Origin: Sphingomonas lacusdianchii
GTDB lineage: Bacteria > Pseudomonadota > Alphaproteobacteria > Sphingomonadales > Sphingomonadaceae
Reading direction: 5' to 3'
DNA: 64,000 nt
Assembly: GCF_022664395.1 (NCBI RefSeq)
Contig: NZ_JAKRET010000003.1
Location: 1 to 64,000 of the forward strand
Translations under genes and position numbers: made by a program
Part shown: piece by piece, positions 53,035 through 61,879 of the stretch
Position numbering within the stretch: position 1 is the first letter of the stretch
How the letters are laid out: the number at the start of each line of letters is the position of its first letter
Notes under the pieces: generated by a model
Told to the model about the DNA's origin: nothing
Databases searched by the model: none
Seen by the model: the letters and a program-made list of their open reading frames with translations, nothing else

Positions 53035-54090
53035 CTACGCCACCGCCACCCGTCGCCGGTCCCATAGCCGGTTGACCCGTCCCTGCGCCGGACGCTCGAC
53101 GTAGCGATACAGCACCTCCGACGACAGGATCACCGCGACGACATACAGCGCCAGCACCCACGCAGGCGCCACCGCCGCATCGGCGACGAACAGCAGTTTG
53201 AACACGAACCACAGCAGGAAGTGACCGAGATAGGTCGCATAGCTGATCTCGCCCAGCCGGTGGATCGGCCACCATTCGAGCGGATTGCCCCGCCGGTTCG
53301 ACAGGATCGCACACGCCAGCAACAGGCAGGCCAGCGCCGGCGGCAGCGCATGGGGTTCGGGCAGCAGCCGCAACCCCCATCCGACGACCAGCGCCCCGGC
53401 CAGCAGCACCGCCGCCCCGGCAACCGCATCGCGTTGCCGCCACCGCACCCACAGCGCCCCGATCGCGGTGCCCGCCGCGAACTGGATGACGCACCGGGCC
53501 ACCGCAAAGCGCCGCAGGTCGGCACCCAGCCCGTCCTGCCCGGCAAGCGGCAGCAGTCCGAACAGCAGCACGGCGATCACCGCGACCAGCGCCCAGCTCG
53601 GCATGCGCCGCCAGTCGATCGTCACCGCCAGCACCGGGAACAGCAGATACGCCGCCGACTCCGCCGAGATCGACCATGCCGGATCGTTCCACGCCAGCGG
53701 TTCGACAAACCCCCAGCTTTGCAGCAGCACGATATGGAGCGGCAGATCCGCGAAGGGGAAGCGTTCGATATCGCGTCCGCTCGCCGCCAGCACGACCGCC
53801 AGCACCACCGCGAACGCAAGCACGAACAGGTGCAGCGGCCAGATGCGCGCCATCCGCTTCCACAGGAAGCGCCCGGCCTCGGCAAAGCCGCGTTCCCGGA
53901 ACCGCTGCCCCCATGACAACCAGATCACGAACCCCGACAGCAGGAAGAAGAAATCGACCGCCAGATAGCCTTTGGCGATTGCCGATTCGACCGCAGGATG
54001 CAGCGTGCCCATCGATCCGCGCAGATGGAACAACACCACCCACCATGCCGCGACCCCGCGCGCACCGGTCAGCGCCTTCAACTCGTTCAT
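53035..54090 (-). CDS. Acyltransferase 3 family membrane protein
   Basis: The 351-residue multi-pass protein starts MNELKALTGARGVAAWWVVL, FHLRGSMG (the conserved His of the family), DFFFLLSGFVIWLSWG and about ten membrane helices, ending RYVERPAQGRV. It matches the OafA/YrhL acyltransferase-3 family, which O-acylates surface sugars. Its start overlaps the stop of the ligase gene at 54087 by four bases, so it likely modifies the same glycan. Confidence 0.9.
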   Translation of the reverse strand: MNELKALTGARGVAAWWVVLFHLRGSMGTLHPAVESAIAKGYLAVDFFFLLSGFVIWLSWGQRFRERGFAEAGRFLWKRMARIWPLHLFVLAFAVVLAVVLAASGRDIERFPFADLPLHIVLLQSWGFVEPLAWNDPAWSISAESAAYLLFPVLAVTIDWRRMPSWALVAVIAVLLFGLLPLAGQDGLGADLRRFAVARCVIQFAAGTAIGALWVRWRQRDAVAGAAVLLAGALVVGWGLRLLPEPHALPPALACLLLACAILSNRRGNPLEWWPIHRLGEISYATYLGHFLLWFVFKLLFVADAAVAPAWVLALYVVAVILSSEVLYRYVERPAQGRVNRLWDRRRVAVA

Positions 54091-55442
54091 GCTGCGATCG
54101 TCCCCGCCTTACGCCGTTGCAGCGGTCGCCACGCCGCCTCGGCCCGTTTGCGCGCCAGATAGGTGTCGAGGCCGATCTGCGCGCCGATCAGCATGAAGAC
54201 AAATGGTTGAAAAGCGATGGCGATGAAGTTCGCGCCGAACAGATAGACGATATGCCCGTTCTGAAGCGCGGCGGCGAGCGGCACGACCCAAGTCTCGCCC
54301 GCATCCGCCTTCGCATAGCGCCGCCGCAGCACTTCCATCCGAAACAGCCCGCCCAGATTGATCGCCAGCCACAGGAACAGCCCCGGCCAGCCCTGTTCGC
54401 CCAGCATCTCGAAATAGGCCGAGTGATAGGCCCGCGCCTTGTCGACCTCGAGGCTGCGCTCGACCGTCCGGTTGCCGCCCTCGCCGACCACGGCAACCTT
54501 CTCATAGCGGATGCGGTTCTGCAGGAACGCGTTGAAGCCGCCGCCGAACGGGTTCTGCTGCACATAGTCGAGCGTCCAAGCCCATACCGCCAGCCGCGTC
54601 GATGCCGATGCGTCGGCCTGATAGGTGCCGATCGTCTCCATCCGTTGGGTGAAGGCGGAGGGGAGGAAGGGCAGCGCCAGCATCCCCGCCGCCCCGGCCA
54701 GCGCCAGATAGGTCAGCCGCCGCTTGACGTCGCGCAACATCAGCAGGCCGAGCAGGCCGATGCACAGCAGCCCGGTCCGCGTCGACGTGCCGACCGGGAT
54801 GAGCAGGCAGGAGAAGACCAGCGCGAAGCAGAAAGTCCGCACCCGCCAGTCGGGCGCGAACACCGTGCCGAACCGGCTGAACCACAGGATCAGCGGAATG
54901 ATCGCGATCGCGACCGTCGAGATGGTCGATCCTTCGTACAGCCCGGCATTGTTCGACACCATCAGGTTCAGCTCGCCATAGCCGCCGCCCGACCCCAGCG
55001 TCTTGATCCCGCCGACGATGATGATCGACGCTGCCGACAGCACCATGAACAGCAACAGCGATTCGATACGCAACCGCGTCCGCAGGGTGAGCGGGAGGAA
55101 GATGGCGAAGGCCAGCGCCTTCCACACCCATTCCCACTTATACTGCGCATCGACCGGGAAATCGGCGGTCTTCGTCGTCCACAGGCAGTAGAAAAGCAGC
55201 GCCAGCATCAGCAGCTGACGCGGTGCGATCCGCGTGTCGCGCTTGTCGTCGACCACCATCCACGCCGCGACCGACAGGCCCGCCGCGATCAACGAAATCG
55301 GCACCGAATTGAGCAGGATATAGGTCAGCCGCTGCGGCGAGACGATATCGATATAGACATAGGTGAGCACGAACACGAACGGCCGCCGCAACCCGGCGGC
55401 GAACAACGCGCACAGAAACGCAACGAAAACTAGGTCACGCAC
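54087..55442 (-). CDS. O-glycosylation ligase, exosortase A system-associated type
   Basis: The 451-residue inner-membrane protein has about ten helices and starts MRDLVFVAFLCALFAAGLRR, the DUF5935 N-terminal domain found in ligases linked to exosortase A. A Wzy/WaaL-like part follows, with the periplasmic loop GGGFNAFLQNRIRYEK and the acceptor-side His in AYHSAYFEMLGEQGW. It should transfer a finished glycan to a carrier or protein. No exosortase or PEP-CTERM gene is adjacent. A tiny gene overlaps its start. Confidence 0.83.
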   Translation of the reverse strand: MRDLVFVAFLCALFAAGLRRPFVFVLTYVYIDIVSPQRLTYILLNSVPISLIAAGLSVAAWMVVDDKRDTRIAPRQLLMLALLFYCLWTTKTADFPVDAQYKWEWVWKALAFAIFLPLTLRTRLRIESLLLFMVLSAASIIIVGGIKTLGSGGGYGELNLMVSNNAGLYEGSTISTVAIAIIPLILWFSRFGTVFAPDWRVRTFCFALVFSCLLIPVGTSTRTGLLCIGLLGLLMLRDVKRRLTYLALAGAAGMLALPFLPSAFTQRMETIGTYQADASASTRLAVWAWTLDYVQQNPFGGGFNAFLQNRIRYEKVAVVGEGGNRTVERSLEVDKARAYHSAYFEMLGEQGWPGLFLWLAINLGGLFRMEVLRRRYAKADAGETWVVPLAAALQNGHIVYLFGANFIAIAFQPFVFMLIGAQIGLDTYLARKRAEAAWRPLQRRKAGTIAA

Positions 55443-55605
55443 CCGGACGCCGACCCCGCCGCACCCGCGCCCTGACCGGCTCGCCCTCGCGATCCAGATC
55501 GTCGCGCCGCAGCAGCCGCCACACCACCAGCAGCATCAGGAAATGCGTGAGGCCCAGCGAGAAATTGTCGATCATCAGCAGACCTTTCGCGTTCGCCGCC
55601 AACAT
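55435..55605 (-). CDS. Small membrane-associated protein before the O-glycosylation ligase
   Basis: The frame from ATG 55605 (or ATG 55575, giving 46 residues) to TGA 55435 reads MIDNFSLGLTHFLMLLVVWR, then LLRRDDLDREGEP and a basic tail RARVRRGRRPG. It has one hydrophobic helix, then a charged end. It overlaps the ligase gene's first eight bases. Similar tiny genes precede this ligase in other sphingomonad clusters as I recall. Function unknown. Confidence 0.65.
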   Translation of the reverse strand: MLAANAKGLLMIDNFSLGLTHFLMLLVVWRLLRRDDLDREGEPVRARVRRGRRPGA

Positions 55606-55659
55606 AAGGCGGCGAGGTTGCTGCGACGTTAAGCGCGATGGAACGCAGGAGCCAGCGCG

Positions 55660-57444
55660 CTACCCCGCGTCGTCGGCGACCGTGCCCGGCGCGGCGCTGA
55701 CCCGGGCGTGGGTAAAGATCATCTCGCGACCCTGGCGCAGGTCGCCGGTCTCGGACTGCTGCATCAGCCGCTTCGCGTCGGTCTTGCGATACAGATCCTC
55801 GGTCCGGTCGATCTCGCCATCGTCGACGCCGACGCAGGTCATCGCAGCGCGGGCCATCGTCACCGCCGAATCGAGGACCTCACGGAACACGCCCTCGACC
55901 GGGGCGCCCGCCAGCTTGACCACCGCCCGCCGGTCGAAGGCCCGCACGAAGATGCCGGGCGTCGGAAACGCCTGATGGATCGCCGCGACCGAGTCGCCGT
56001 CGAGCGGATCGCCATCGACGCAGAACAGCAGGAGTTCGGCATCCTGCGCCCCCGCCAGCCGCAACAGGTCGATGCGGGTGCCGTCGCCATAATAGACCTT
56101 CATCCCGAAGCTGCCGGCGATCTCGATCATCTCGACGTCGTGGTCGATCACGGTGACGCTGATCCCCTGCGCCAGCAGCATCTGCGCCACGGTCTGCCCG
56201 AACCGGCCATAGCCGACGACGACCGCGCTGGCCCCGTCATGGCGGGGACCTTCGGGGGTGTCGCCATGCTTCTTGTCGGGATCGGCGCGGAAGCGGCGTG
56301 TCGCCATCATCAGGAACGGCGTCGTCGCCATCGACAGGGTGACGATCGCGCCGAACACGCTGGCCGCCTCTGGCGCGATCAGCAGCGCGTTCTGCGCCTG
56401 CGCGAATAGCACGAAGCCGAATTCGCCGCCCTGGCTCAGCAACAGCCCCAGCGCCAGCGCCCCGCGCCACGGCATCCCGAACAGCCGCCCAAGACCGAAG
56501 ATCACTACCCCCTTGGTCGCGATCAGCGCGATCGCCATGCCGACCACGAACACCGGCCGTTCGACGATCGCGCCGAGGTCGAGCATCATGCCGACCGCGA
56601 GGAAGAACAGCCCGAGCAGGATCGACCGGAACGGCTCGACATCGGCCTCCAGTTCGTGGCGATACGGGCTGTCGGCCAGCATCACCCCGGCGATGAACGC
56701 GCCGAGCGCGGTCGACAGCCCCAGCGCCTGCATCACCGCCGCGCTGGCGATCACGGTGAACAGCCCGGCGAACACGAACATCTCGCGCTCGCCCATATTG
56801 CCGATCAGGCGGAACATCGGCCTAAGCAGGAACCGCCCGGCAAGGATCAGCCCGACGACCGCGCCGACCGTCCACAGCCCCAATTGCCATCCCGGCGGTC
56901 CACCGGCATCGGCCGGATTGCGCGACAGCGCGGCGACGATGGTGATGAGCGGGACGATCGACAGGTCCTGGAACAGCAGGATTGCGAAGGCGCGCTCACC
57001 GAACGGCGTCTTCATGCGCCCTGCGGATTGCAGCATCGGCAGCACCTGCGCCGTCGACGACAACGCCAGCGGCAGGCCGAGCGCCAGCGCGGCGGCCCAA
57101 CTAAAATGCGTCGCCAGCCACACCACGCCGGTAATCGCGACACCGCACAGCACAACCTGCATCAGCCCGAGGCCGAAGATATCGCGCTTCATCTGCCACA
57201 GCCGCGACGGGCTGAGTTCGAGACCGACGAGGAACAGCAGCAGCGTGATGCCAAGTTCGGCGATCGCCAGTTTGGATTCGGCATTGCCGACCAGTCCCAG
57301 CACCTGCGGCCCGACCACCGATCCGGCGACCAGATAGCCGAGCGTCGCGCCCAGCCCCAATTTGCGGAAGATCAGAACGAAGATCAGCGCCGCGCCCAGC
57401 AACGGCGCGAAATCATGCAACAGCGACGCGGTGCCATGCTCCAT
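55660..57444 (-). CDS. Monovalent cation:proton antiporter (CPA2, KefB/KefC-like)
   Basis: The 594-residue protein has a 12-helix exchanger domain (about 1-380: LGYLVAGSVVGPQVLGLV, LGITLLLFLVGLELS, ALSSTAQVLPML, LLLSQGGEFGFVLFA) and a C-terminal TrkA-N domain with the Rossmann motif VVVGYGRFGQTVAQMLLAQG. It exports K+ or Na+ for H+, gated by nucleotide or glutathione adducts as in KefB/C. Its start overlaps the stop of the Fe-S scaffold gene at 57444 by one base. Confidence 0.9.
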   Translation of the reverse strand: MEHGTASLLHDFAPLLGAALIFVLIFRKLGLGATLGYLVAGSVVGPQVLGLVGNAESKLAIAELGITLLLFLVGLELSPSRLWQMKRDIFGLGLMQVVLCGVAITGVVWLATHFSWAAALALGLPLALSSTAQVLPMLQSAGRMKTPFGERAFAILLFQDLSIVPLITIVAALSRNPADAGGPPGWQLGLWTVGAVVGLILAGRFLLRPMFRLIGNMGEREMFVFAGLFTVIASAAVMQALGLSTALGAFIAGVMLADSPYRHELEADVEPFRSILLGLFFLAVGMMLDLGAIVERPVFVVGMAIALIATKGVVIFGLGRLFGMPWRGALALGLLLSQGGEFGFVLFAQAQNALLIAPEAASVFGAIVTLSMATTPFLMMATRRFRADPDKKHGDTPEGPRHDGASAVVVGYGRFGQTVAQMLLAQGISVTVIDHDVEMIEIAGSFGMKVYYGDGTRIDLLRLAGAQDAELLLFCVDGDPLDGDSVAAIHQAFPTPGIFVRAFDRRAVVKLAGAPVEGVFREVLDSAVTMARAAMTCVGVDDGEIDRTEDLYRKTDAKRLMQQSETGDLRQGREMIFTHARVSAAPGTVADDAG

Positions 57445-57878
57445 CAGGCGGCAGCCCGCTGCCCGGCGATCGCCGCCGCCTCGGCCGCCGCTTCGAACGC
57501 CAGCCGGATCGAGGCATGGCGTGCGCTATGCGGGCGCGCCGGTTCGAACAGCGTCAGTCCGGGCCAATCGGGCGCATCGCCTTCCCCCGCCAGCCAAGCG
57601 GTCAGCGCGTCGCGCGCGGCGGCGAGTTCCGCTGCGCTCCGCCCGACGATCCGGCGCGCCAGCAGCGCCGACGATGCCTGTCCCAACGCACAGGCGCGCA
57701 CCAGCATGCCGACCGCTGCGACCCGGCCGTCTTCATCCAGCGCGATATCGACCGTCACCCGGCTTCCGCAGATCGGCGATCGCTTCTCGACGCTGGCATG
57801 GGGGTCGGGCAGGCGGACGGTCTGCGCGGTCTCGGCGGCGAGGCGGAGGATTTCGGTATTGTAGAGATTGGCGGTCAC
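57444..57878 (-). CDS. NifU/IscU-like iron-sulfur scaffold
   Basis: The 144-residue protein resembles the IscU fold: MTANLYNTEILRLAAETAQT, KRSPICGSRVTVD (first Cys), VRACALGQASSALLARRIVG (second Cys). Where IscU has its third Cys in ARxxC, this reads SARHASIRL, with Ser. Several alphaproteobacterial NifU-like proteins share that loss, so a full cluster may not be held by three cysteines. It lies 49 bp after cvpA on the same strand and overlaps the antiporter start by one base. Confidence 0.8.
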   Translation of the reverse strand: MTANLYNTEILRLAAETAQTVRLPDPHASVEKRSPICGSRVTVDIALDEDGRVAAVGMLVRACALGQASSALLARRIVGRSAAELAAARDALTAWLAGEGDAPDWPGLTLFEPARPHSARHASIRLAFEAAAEAAAIAGQRAAA

Positions 57879-57927
57879 GCGACCGGATGTAGGGCGCGAT
57901 CGTGACGCTGGCGAGTCGGTCGCGCGA

Positions 57928-58449
57928 TTATTCGCCGAACACCGGCTCGCCGCGCCGCCGGCGATCGATGAAATCGACTACGCTGGCGCTGGTCGCATTG
58001 AGCAGCGGATAGGTCCGCGCGTCCTTGATCCACACCGGCCGCCGCGTCGGCCCGCCGCCGATGAAATCGGCCGCCAGCAGTAACAGGAGAAAGGCGAGGC
58101 TGGTCAGGATCAGTCCCTTGAGCGCGCCGAAGCCGAAGCCCAGCGCCCGGTCGACCGGTCCCAGTACCGACGCCCGCGTCCGCGCGCCGATCGCGTTGGC
58201 GACCAGCCGCCCGGCGAAATAGCCGACCCCGGCGATCAGCGCGAAGGCAAGCGTCGCGGCGCCCCCGGCGGTGCCGGTCGGCCCGACCAGCGCGGCGGCG
58301 ACCGGCGTGTGGAACAGCTTGAGCGCCAGCACGACCAGCACCCACGCGCCAAGCGACAGCACCTCGGTCACGAATCCGCGCAGGAAGCCGAGCACCGCCG
58401 CACCGCCGACGGTGAGCAGAACGGCAATGTCGAGCGAGGTCAGACCCAT
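57928..58449 (-). CDS. cvpA: CvpA family inner-membrane protein
   Basis: The 173-residue protein has four membrane helices (LDIAVLLTVGGAAVLGFLRG, VLSLGAWVLVVLALKLF, ATLAFALIAGVGYFAG, ILTSLAFLLLLLAADF) and ends DFIDRRRRGEPVFGE. It matches CvpA, linked to colicin V export and envelope stress. ATG 58449 is chosen; an in-frame start at 58578 would translate the palindromic repeat upstream. It is downstream of radA, as in many alphaproteobacteria. Confidence 0.88.
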   Translation of the reverse strand: MGLTSLDIAVLLTVGGAAVLGFLRGFVTEVLSLGAWVLVVLALKLFHTPVAAALVGPTGTAGGAATLAFALIAGVGYFAGRLVANAIGARTRASVLGPVDRALGFGFGALKGLILTSLAFLLLLLAADFIGGGPTRRPVWIKDARTYPLLNATSASVVDFIDRRRRGEPVFGE

Positions 58450-58495
58450 GGCGCGGCTATGCCGGGCGCAGCCGAAATTGTCGAGCACCCCCAAT

Positions 58496-58625
58496 CCTCC
58501 CCGGCACGGGGAGGGGGACCATGCGGAGCATGGTGGAGGGGGGCTGTCCGCATACGGTACCGGTGCCTTGCGAGGCAAACCCCCTCCACCAGCTTCGCTG
58601 GTCCCCCTCCCCGCGAGCGGGGAGG
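58496..58625. repeat. Nested-hairpin palindromic repeat, copy 4
   Basis: This copy lies between radA and cvpA. The left inner hairpin is ccatgc-gga-gcatgg and the right inner one ccagc-ttc-gctgg; the outer hairpins are CCTCCCC...GGGGAGG. The centre has gcctt-gcga-ggc. The radA stop is 7 bp beyond it. Confidence 0.85.
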
Positions 58626-58631
58626 ATCAGA

Positions 58632-60002
58632 TCAGCGCCCCAACATGTAATCCACGAAGCGCGGCAGATCCTTGAACCCCGACAGCTTGACCGCGCCGCC
58701 TTCGGCACTTTGCGCCGACGGCACCAGCGCCCGCCCGAACCCCAGCTTGCCCGCCTCCTTCAGCCGCAACGCGCCATGCGCCACCGGCCGCACCTCGCCC
58801 GACAGCGCGATCTCACCGAACACGATCGCATCCGACGGCACCGGCCGTTCCGACAAAGCCGATACCAAAGCCGCCGCTACCGCTAGGTCCGCTGCCGGAT
58901 CAATCACCCGGTAGCCGCCAGCGATGTTCAAATAGACTTCGGCGGTCGCGAACGCCAAACCGCACCGCGCCTCCAGCACCGCAAGGATCATCGCCAGCCG
59001 CCCGGAGTCCCATCCGACCACTGCCCGCCGGGGCGTCGCACCCGATGCCAGCCGCACCGTTAGTGCCTGTACCTCGACCAGCACCGGCCGCGTGCCCTCC
59101 AGCGCCGGGAACACGACGGTGCCGGTAACATTCTCGTCACGACTTGTCAGGAATAAGGATGAAGGATTTGAAATTTCCGACAATCCTTCGCTTTCCATCG
59201 CAAAGACGCCGATCTCGTCGGTGCCGCCGAAACGGTTCTTCACCGCGCGCAGGATGCGATATTGATGACTGCGCTCGCCCTCGAACGCCAGCACCGTATC
59301 GACCATATGCTCCAGCACGCGCGGGCCGGCGATCGACCCGTCCTTGGTGACATGCCCGACTAGCACCACCGCCGTGCCGCGTTCCTTGGCGAAGCGGATC
59401 AATTCGCCCGACGAGGCGCGCACCTGGCTGACCGTGCCGGGCGCCCCCTCGATCAGGTCGCTATGCATCGTCTGGATCGAATCGATGATGAGCAGGTCCG
59501 GTGCCGCCGATCCGCCGAACGTCGTCAGGATATCGCGCACCGACGTCGCCGCCGCCAGTTGCACCGGCGCGGTACCGAGGCCCAGCCGCCGCGCGCGCAA
59601 CCGGACCTGATCGGCCGCTTCTTCGCCAGATACATAGGCGACGCTTTTGCCCGCTAGTGCCAGCTTCGCTGCCGCCTGCAACAACAGGGTGGACTTGCCG
59701 ATACCGGGGTCGCCGCCGATCAGCGTCGCCGACCCCTCGACGAACCCGCCACCCAGCGCGCGGTCTAGTTCGGCGATGCCCGTCGTCAGCCGCTCGGGCA
59801 GGGCGATATCGGTATCCAGCCCCGACAACAGGATCGGCCGCCCGCCGCTTTGCAGATTATGCCGCGCGGAAAAGGGGGTGACGACCGCCCCGGCATCCTC
59901 GACCAGCGTGTTCCAGTCGCCGCAATCGGCACATTGCCCCGCCCATTTCGACGAGACCGATCCGCATTGCTGACAGACATAGCGCTTTTGGGGTTTTGCC
60001 AT
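58632..60002 (-). CDS. radA: DNA repair protein RadA
   Basis: The 456-residue RecA-like helicase branch-migrates recombination intermediates. It has the N-terminal four-Cys zinc finger (YVCQQCGSVSSKWAGQCADC), the Walker A motif GGDPGIGKSTLLLQ, the RadA-specific KNRFG (AVKNRFGGTDEIG) and a C-terminal Lon-like domain without the serine/lysine pair. Length is normal. It heads the radA-cvpA strand block. Confidence 0.95.
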   Translation of the reverse strand: MAKPQKRYVCQQCGSVSSKWAGQCADCGDWNTLVEDAGAVVTPFSARHNLQSGGRPILLSGLDTDIALPERLTTGIAELDRALGGGFVEGSATLIGGDPGIGKSTLLLQAAAKLALAGKSVAYVSGEEAADQVRLRARRLGLGTAPVQLAAATSVRDILTTFGGSAAPDLLIIDSIQTMHSDLIEGAPGTVSQVRASSGELIRFAKERGTAVVLVGHVTKDGSIAGPRVLEHMVDTVLAFEGERSHQYRILRAVKNRFGGTDEIGVFAMESEGLSEISNPSSLFLTSRDENVTGTVVFPALEGTRPVLVEVQALTVRLASGATPRRAVVGWDSGRLAMILAVLEARCGLAFATAEVYLNIAGGYRVIDPAADLAVAAALVSALSERPVPSDAIVFGEIALSGEVRPVAHGALRLKEAGKLGFGRALVPSAQSAEGGAVKLSGFKDLPRFVDYMLGR

Positions 60003-60181
60003 GACCCGCGCCCTAGCAGAGCCGGAACGAAAGGGGAATATCCGCGAGTATCTGCAACCGGATCCCCAGAGGTGCCCCTTCCGCCTTCGGCTTCGCGCGT
60101 GGACTTCGGCGCTTAGGGATTGCCGGTGCGGGAACGACGAACGGCGGGGTTCGGGGCGGAGGTCGCTCCGCCCCGCCCTGC

Positions 60182-60736
60182 TTACGCCTCGGCCAGTTCG
60201 CTCTCGATCGCCTCGATCATCGCCTTCGAAAAGGCGGGGATGTCGTCGGGCTTGCGGCTGGTGATGAGGTTGCCGTCGATCACGACCTGTTCGTCGACCA
60301 CTTCGGCGCCGGCGTTTTCGAGGTCGGTGCGCACCGATGGCCAGCTGGTCACGCGTCGGCCGTCGACGACGTCGGCCTCGACCAGCAGCCAGGGGGCGTG
60401 ACAGATGGCAGCGACGATCTTGTCATCGTCCATGAATTCGCTGACGATCTCGACCGCACGTTCCTCCATGCGCATCTTGTCGGGATTGCCGACGCCGCCG
60501 GGCAGCAGCAGCGCGTCGAATTGTTCGGTATCGACATCGTCGAGCGTCAGGTCGGGCGTAATCGTCCGCGCCTTTTCACTGTCGTTGACGACGCCCTGGA
60601 TCGGATCGGTCTTGATCGAGGCAAGCGTCACCTGCGCCCCGGCATCGAGCAGCGCCTGACGCGGGTCGAACAGTTCGGATTCCTCGAACCCGTCGGCGGC
60701 AAGGATCAGCACGCGGGCATTGGCGAGGTCGGCCAT
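60182..60736 (-). CDS. DJ-1/PfpI family protein (type 1 glutamine amidotransferase-like)
   Basis: The 184-residue protein has the PfpI fold: RVLILAADGFEESELF (catalytic Glu), LLLPGGVGNPDKMR, and the nucleophile Cys112 in AAICHAPWLLVEA next to a His. It matches YhbO/PfpI deglycase or chaperone proteins, often induced by stress. ATG 60736 follows AGGAGATTACCG. An EcfG-type promoter lies 29 bp upstream. A much longer open frame to 62695 on this strand is antisense to topoisomerase and channel genes and is not used. Confidence 0.88.
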   Translation of the reverse strand: MADLANARVLILAADGFEESELFDPRQALLDAGAQVTLASIKTDPIQGVVNDSEKARTITPDLTLDDVDTEQFDALLLPGGVGNPDKMRMEERAVEIVSEFMDDDKIVAAICHAPWLLVEADVVDGRRVTSWPSVRTDLENAGAEVVDEQVVIDGNLITSRKPDDIPAFSKAMIEAIESELAEA

Positions 60737-60764
60737 CGGTAATCTCCTGTTACGGTCCGCTCCT

Positions 60765-60789
60765 AACCGGCCGGCTCCGGCCGGGTTCC
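60765..60789 (-). promoter_or_regulatory. EcfG-type promoter of the DJ-1/PfpI gene
   Basis: On the minus strand GGAAC (60789-60785), 17 bases, then GTT (60767-60765), the same spacing as the nepR and DUF2945 sites. It lies 28 bp before the ATG at 60736. Confidence 0.55.
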
Positions 60790-60841
60790 GGAACGAAGCG
60801 ACGAGCCGAACATTGATCGGGTCATCTGCAGGGACAGCCCG

Positions 60842-61870
60842 ATGGACACAGCCGAAGACGACCTCCCCTGCCCCGCCGGCTGCAACTTTTCCGATTGCGA
60901 GGCGGCAGGGATCACCCGCAAGAAGCTGACGCGCGGCTGGGGCTATTACGACGCGGACGGCGAACGGATCACCGATCGCGACGAGATCGACCGGCTGAAC
61001 GCCATCGGCCTCCCCCCCGCCTATCGCGACGCATGGTATTGCCCAGACCCGTCCGGTCATATCCAGGCGATCGGGTGGGACGACAAGGGCCGCAAGCAAT
61101 ATCGATACCACGCCGATTTTCGCGAGGCGCAGGAAACGGCGAAATATGATCGCTGCGCCGCGTTCGGCCATGCGCTGCCCAAGCTGCGCGCACAGGTCGA
61201 GCGCGATCTGGCCAAGCGCGCACTGTCGCGCGAACGGGCGGTGGCGGCGGTGGTGCGGCTGCTCGATCTGGGTCGGGTGCGCGTGGGCAATGAAGGCTAT
61301 GCGCGGGTCAACAAGAGTTTCGGCGCGACGACGTTGCGCAAGCGCCACGCCAAGCTGACCGGTACCCGATTGAAATTGCAGTATAAGGCGAAGTCGGGAA
61401 AGCTGCGGGTGCTGACCATCACCGATCGGTCGCTGGCAAGCTTCGTCCGGAAATGTCAGGACCTGCCTGGACAGCATCTGTTCCGCTGGGTCGACAGCGA
61501 CGGCGAAACGCACCCGGTCACCTCCAGCGACGTCAACGCCTATATCCGCGAGGCGATGGGCGGGGACTTTACCGCCAAGCATTTCCGGACATGGGGGGCA
61601 AGCGTGCTGGCCTTCACCTCGCTGGCCGAGGCGGAGCAGAACATCAGCCTGAAGACGATGCTCGGCCCGGTGGTCGATGCGCTGGGCAATACGCCGGCGA
61701 TCGCGCGCAAATCCTATGTCCATCCCTTGCTGGTCGATCTGGTCAAGGACGGGCAGACCGCGTTTCGCGAGACGCTGCGCCTGCCCCGCTCCGCCAAGCA
61801 TCTCAGCCGTCACGAACGCGGGCTGATCGCGCTGCTCGAAGCGCAGGCCAAGGTCGCCGAAGCCGCCTGA
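60842..61870 (+). CDS. DNA topoisomerase IB
   Basis: The 342-residue eukaryotic/poxvirus-type enzyme relaxes supercoils with a 3'-phosphotyrosine. It has GLPPAYRDAWYCPDPSGHIQ, RVRVGNEGYARVN (first Arg), LTGTRLKLQYKAKSGK (Lys), KHFRTWGASVLA (second Arg/His) and Tyr292 in ARKSYVHP. The core matches bacterial TopIB; an N-terminal CxxxC stretch (LPCPAGCNFSDC) is unusual. It is followed at 10 bp by the MscS gene. Confidence 0.9.
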   Translation: MDTAEDDLPCPAGCNFSDCEAAGITRKKLTRGWGYYDADGERITDRDEIDRLNAIGLPPAYRDAWYCPDPSGHIQAIGWDDKGRKQYRYHADFREAQETAKYDRCAAFGHALPKLRAQVERDLAKRALSRERAVAAVVRLLDLGRVRVGNEGYARVNKSFGATTLRKRHAKLTGTRLKLQYKAKSGKLRVLTITDRSLASFVRKCQDLPGQHLFRWVDSDGETHPVTSSDVNAYIREAMGGDFTAKHFRTWGASVLAFTSLAEAEQNISLKTMLGPVVDALGNTPAIARKSYVHPLLVDLVKDGQTAFRETLRLPRSAKHLSRHERGLIALLEAQAKVAEAA

Positions 61871-61879
61871 AAGGATCGC

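Noticed and set aside
58449..58578. N-terminal extension of cvpA through the palindromic repeat
   Set aside because: cvpA has a normal ATG at 58449 with the usual first residues; the upstream frame only translates the repeat. The same holds for argF at 38444-38513.
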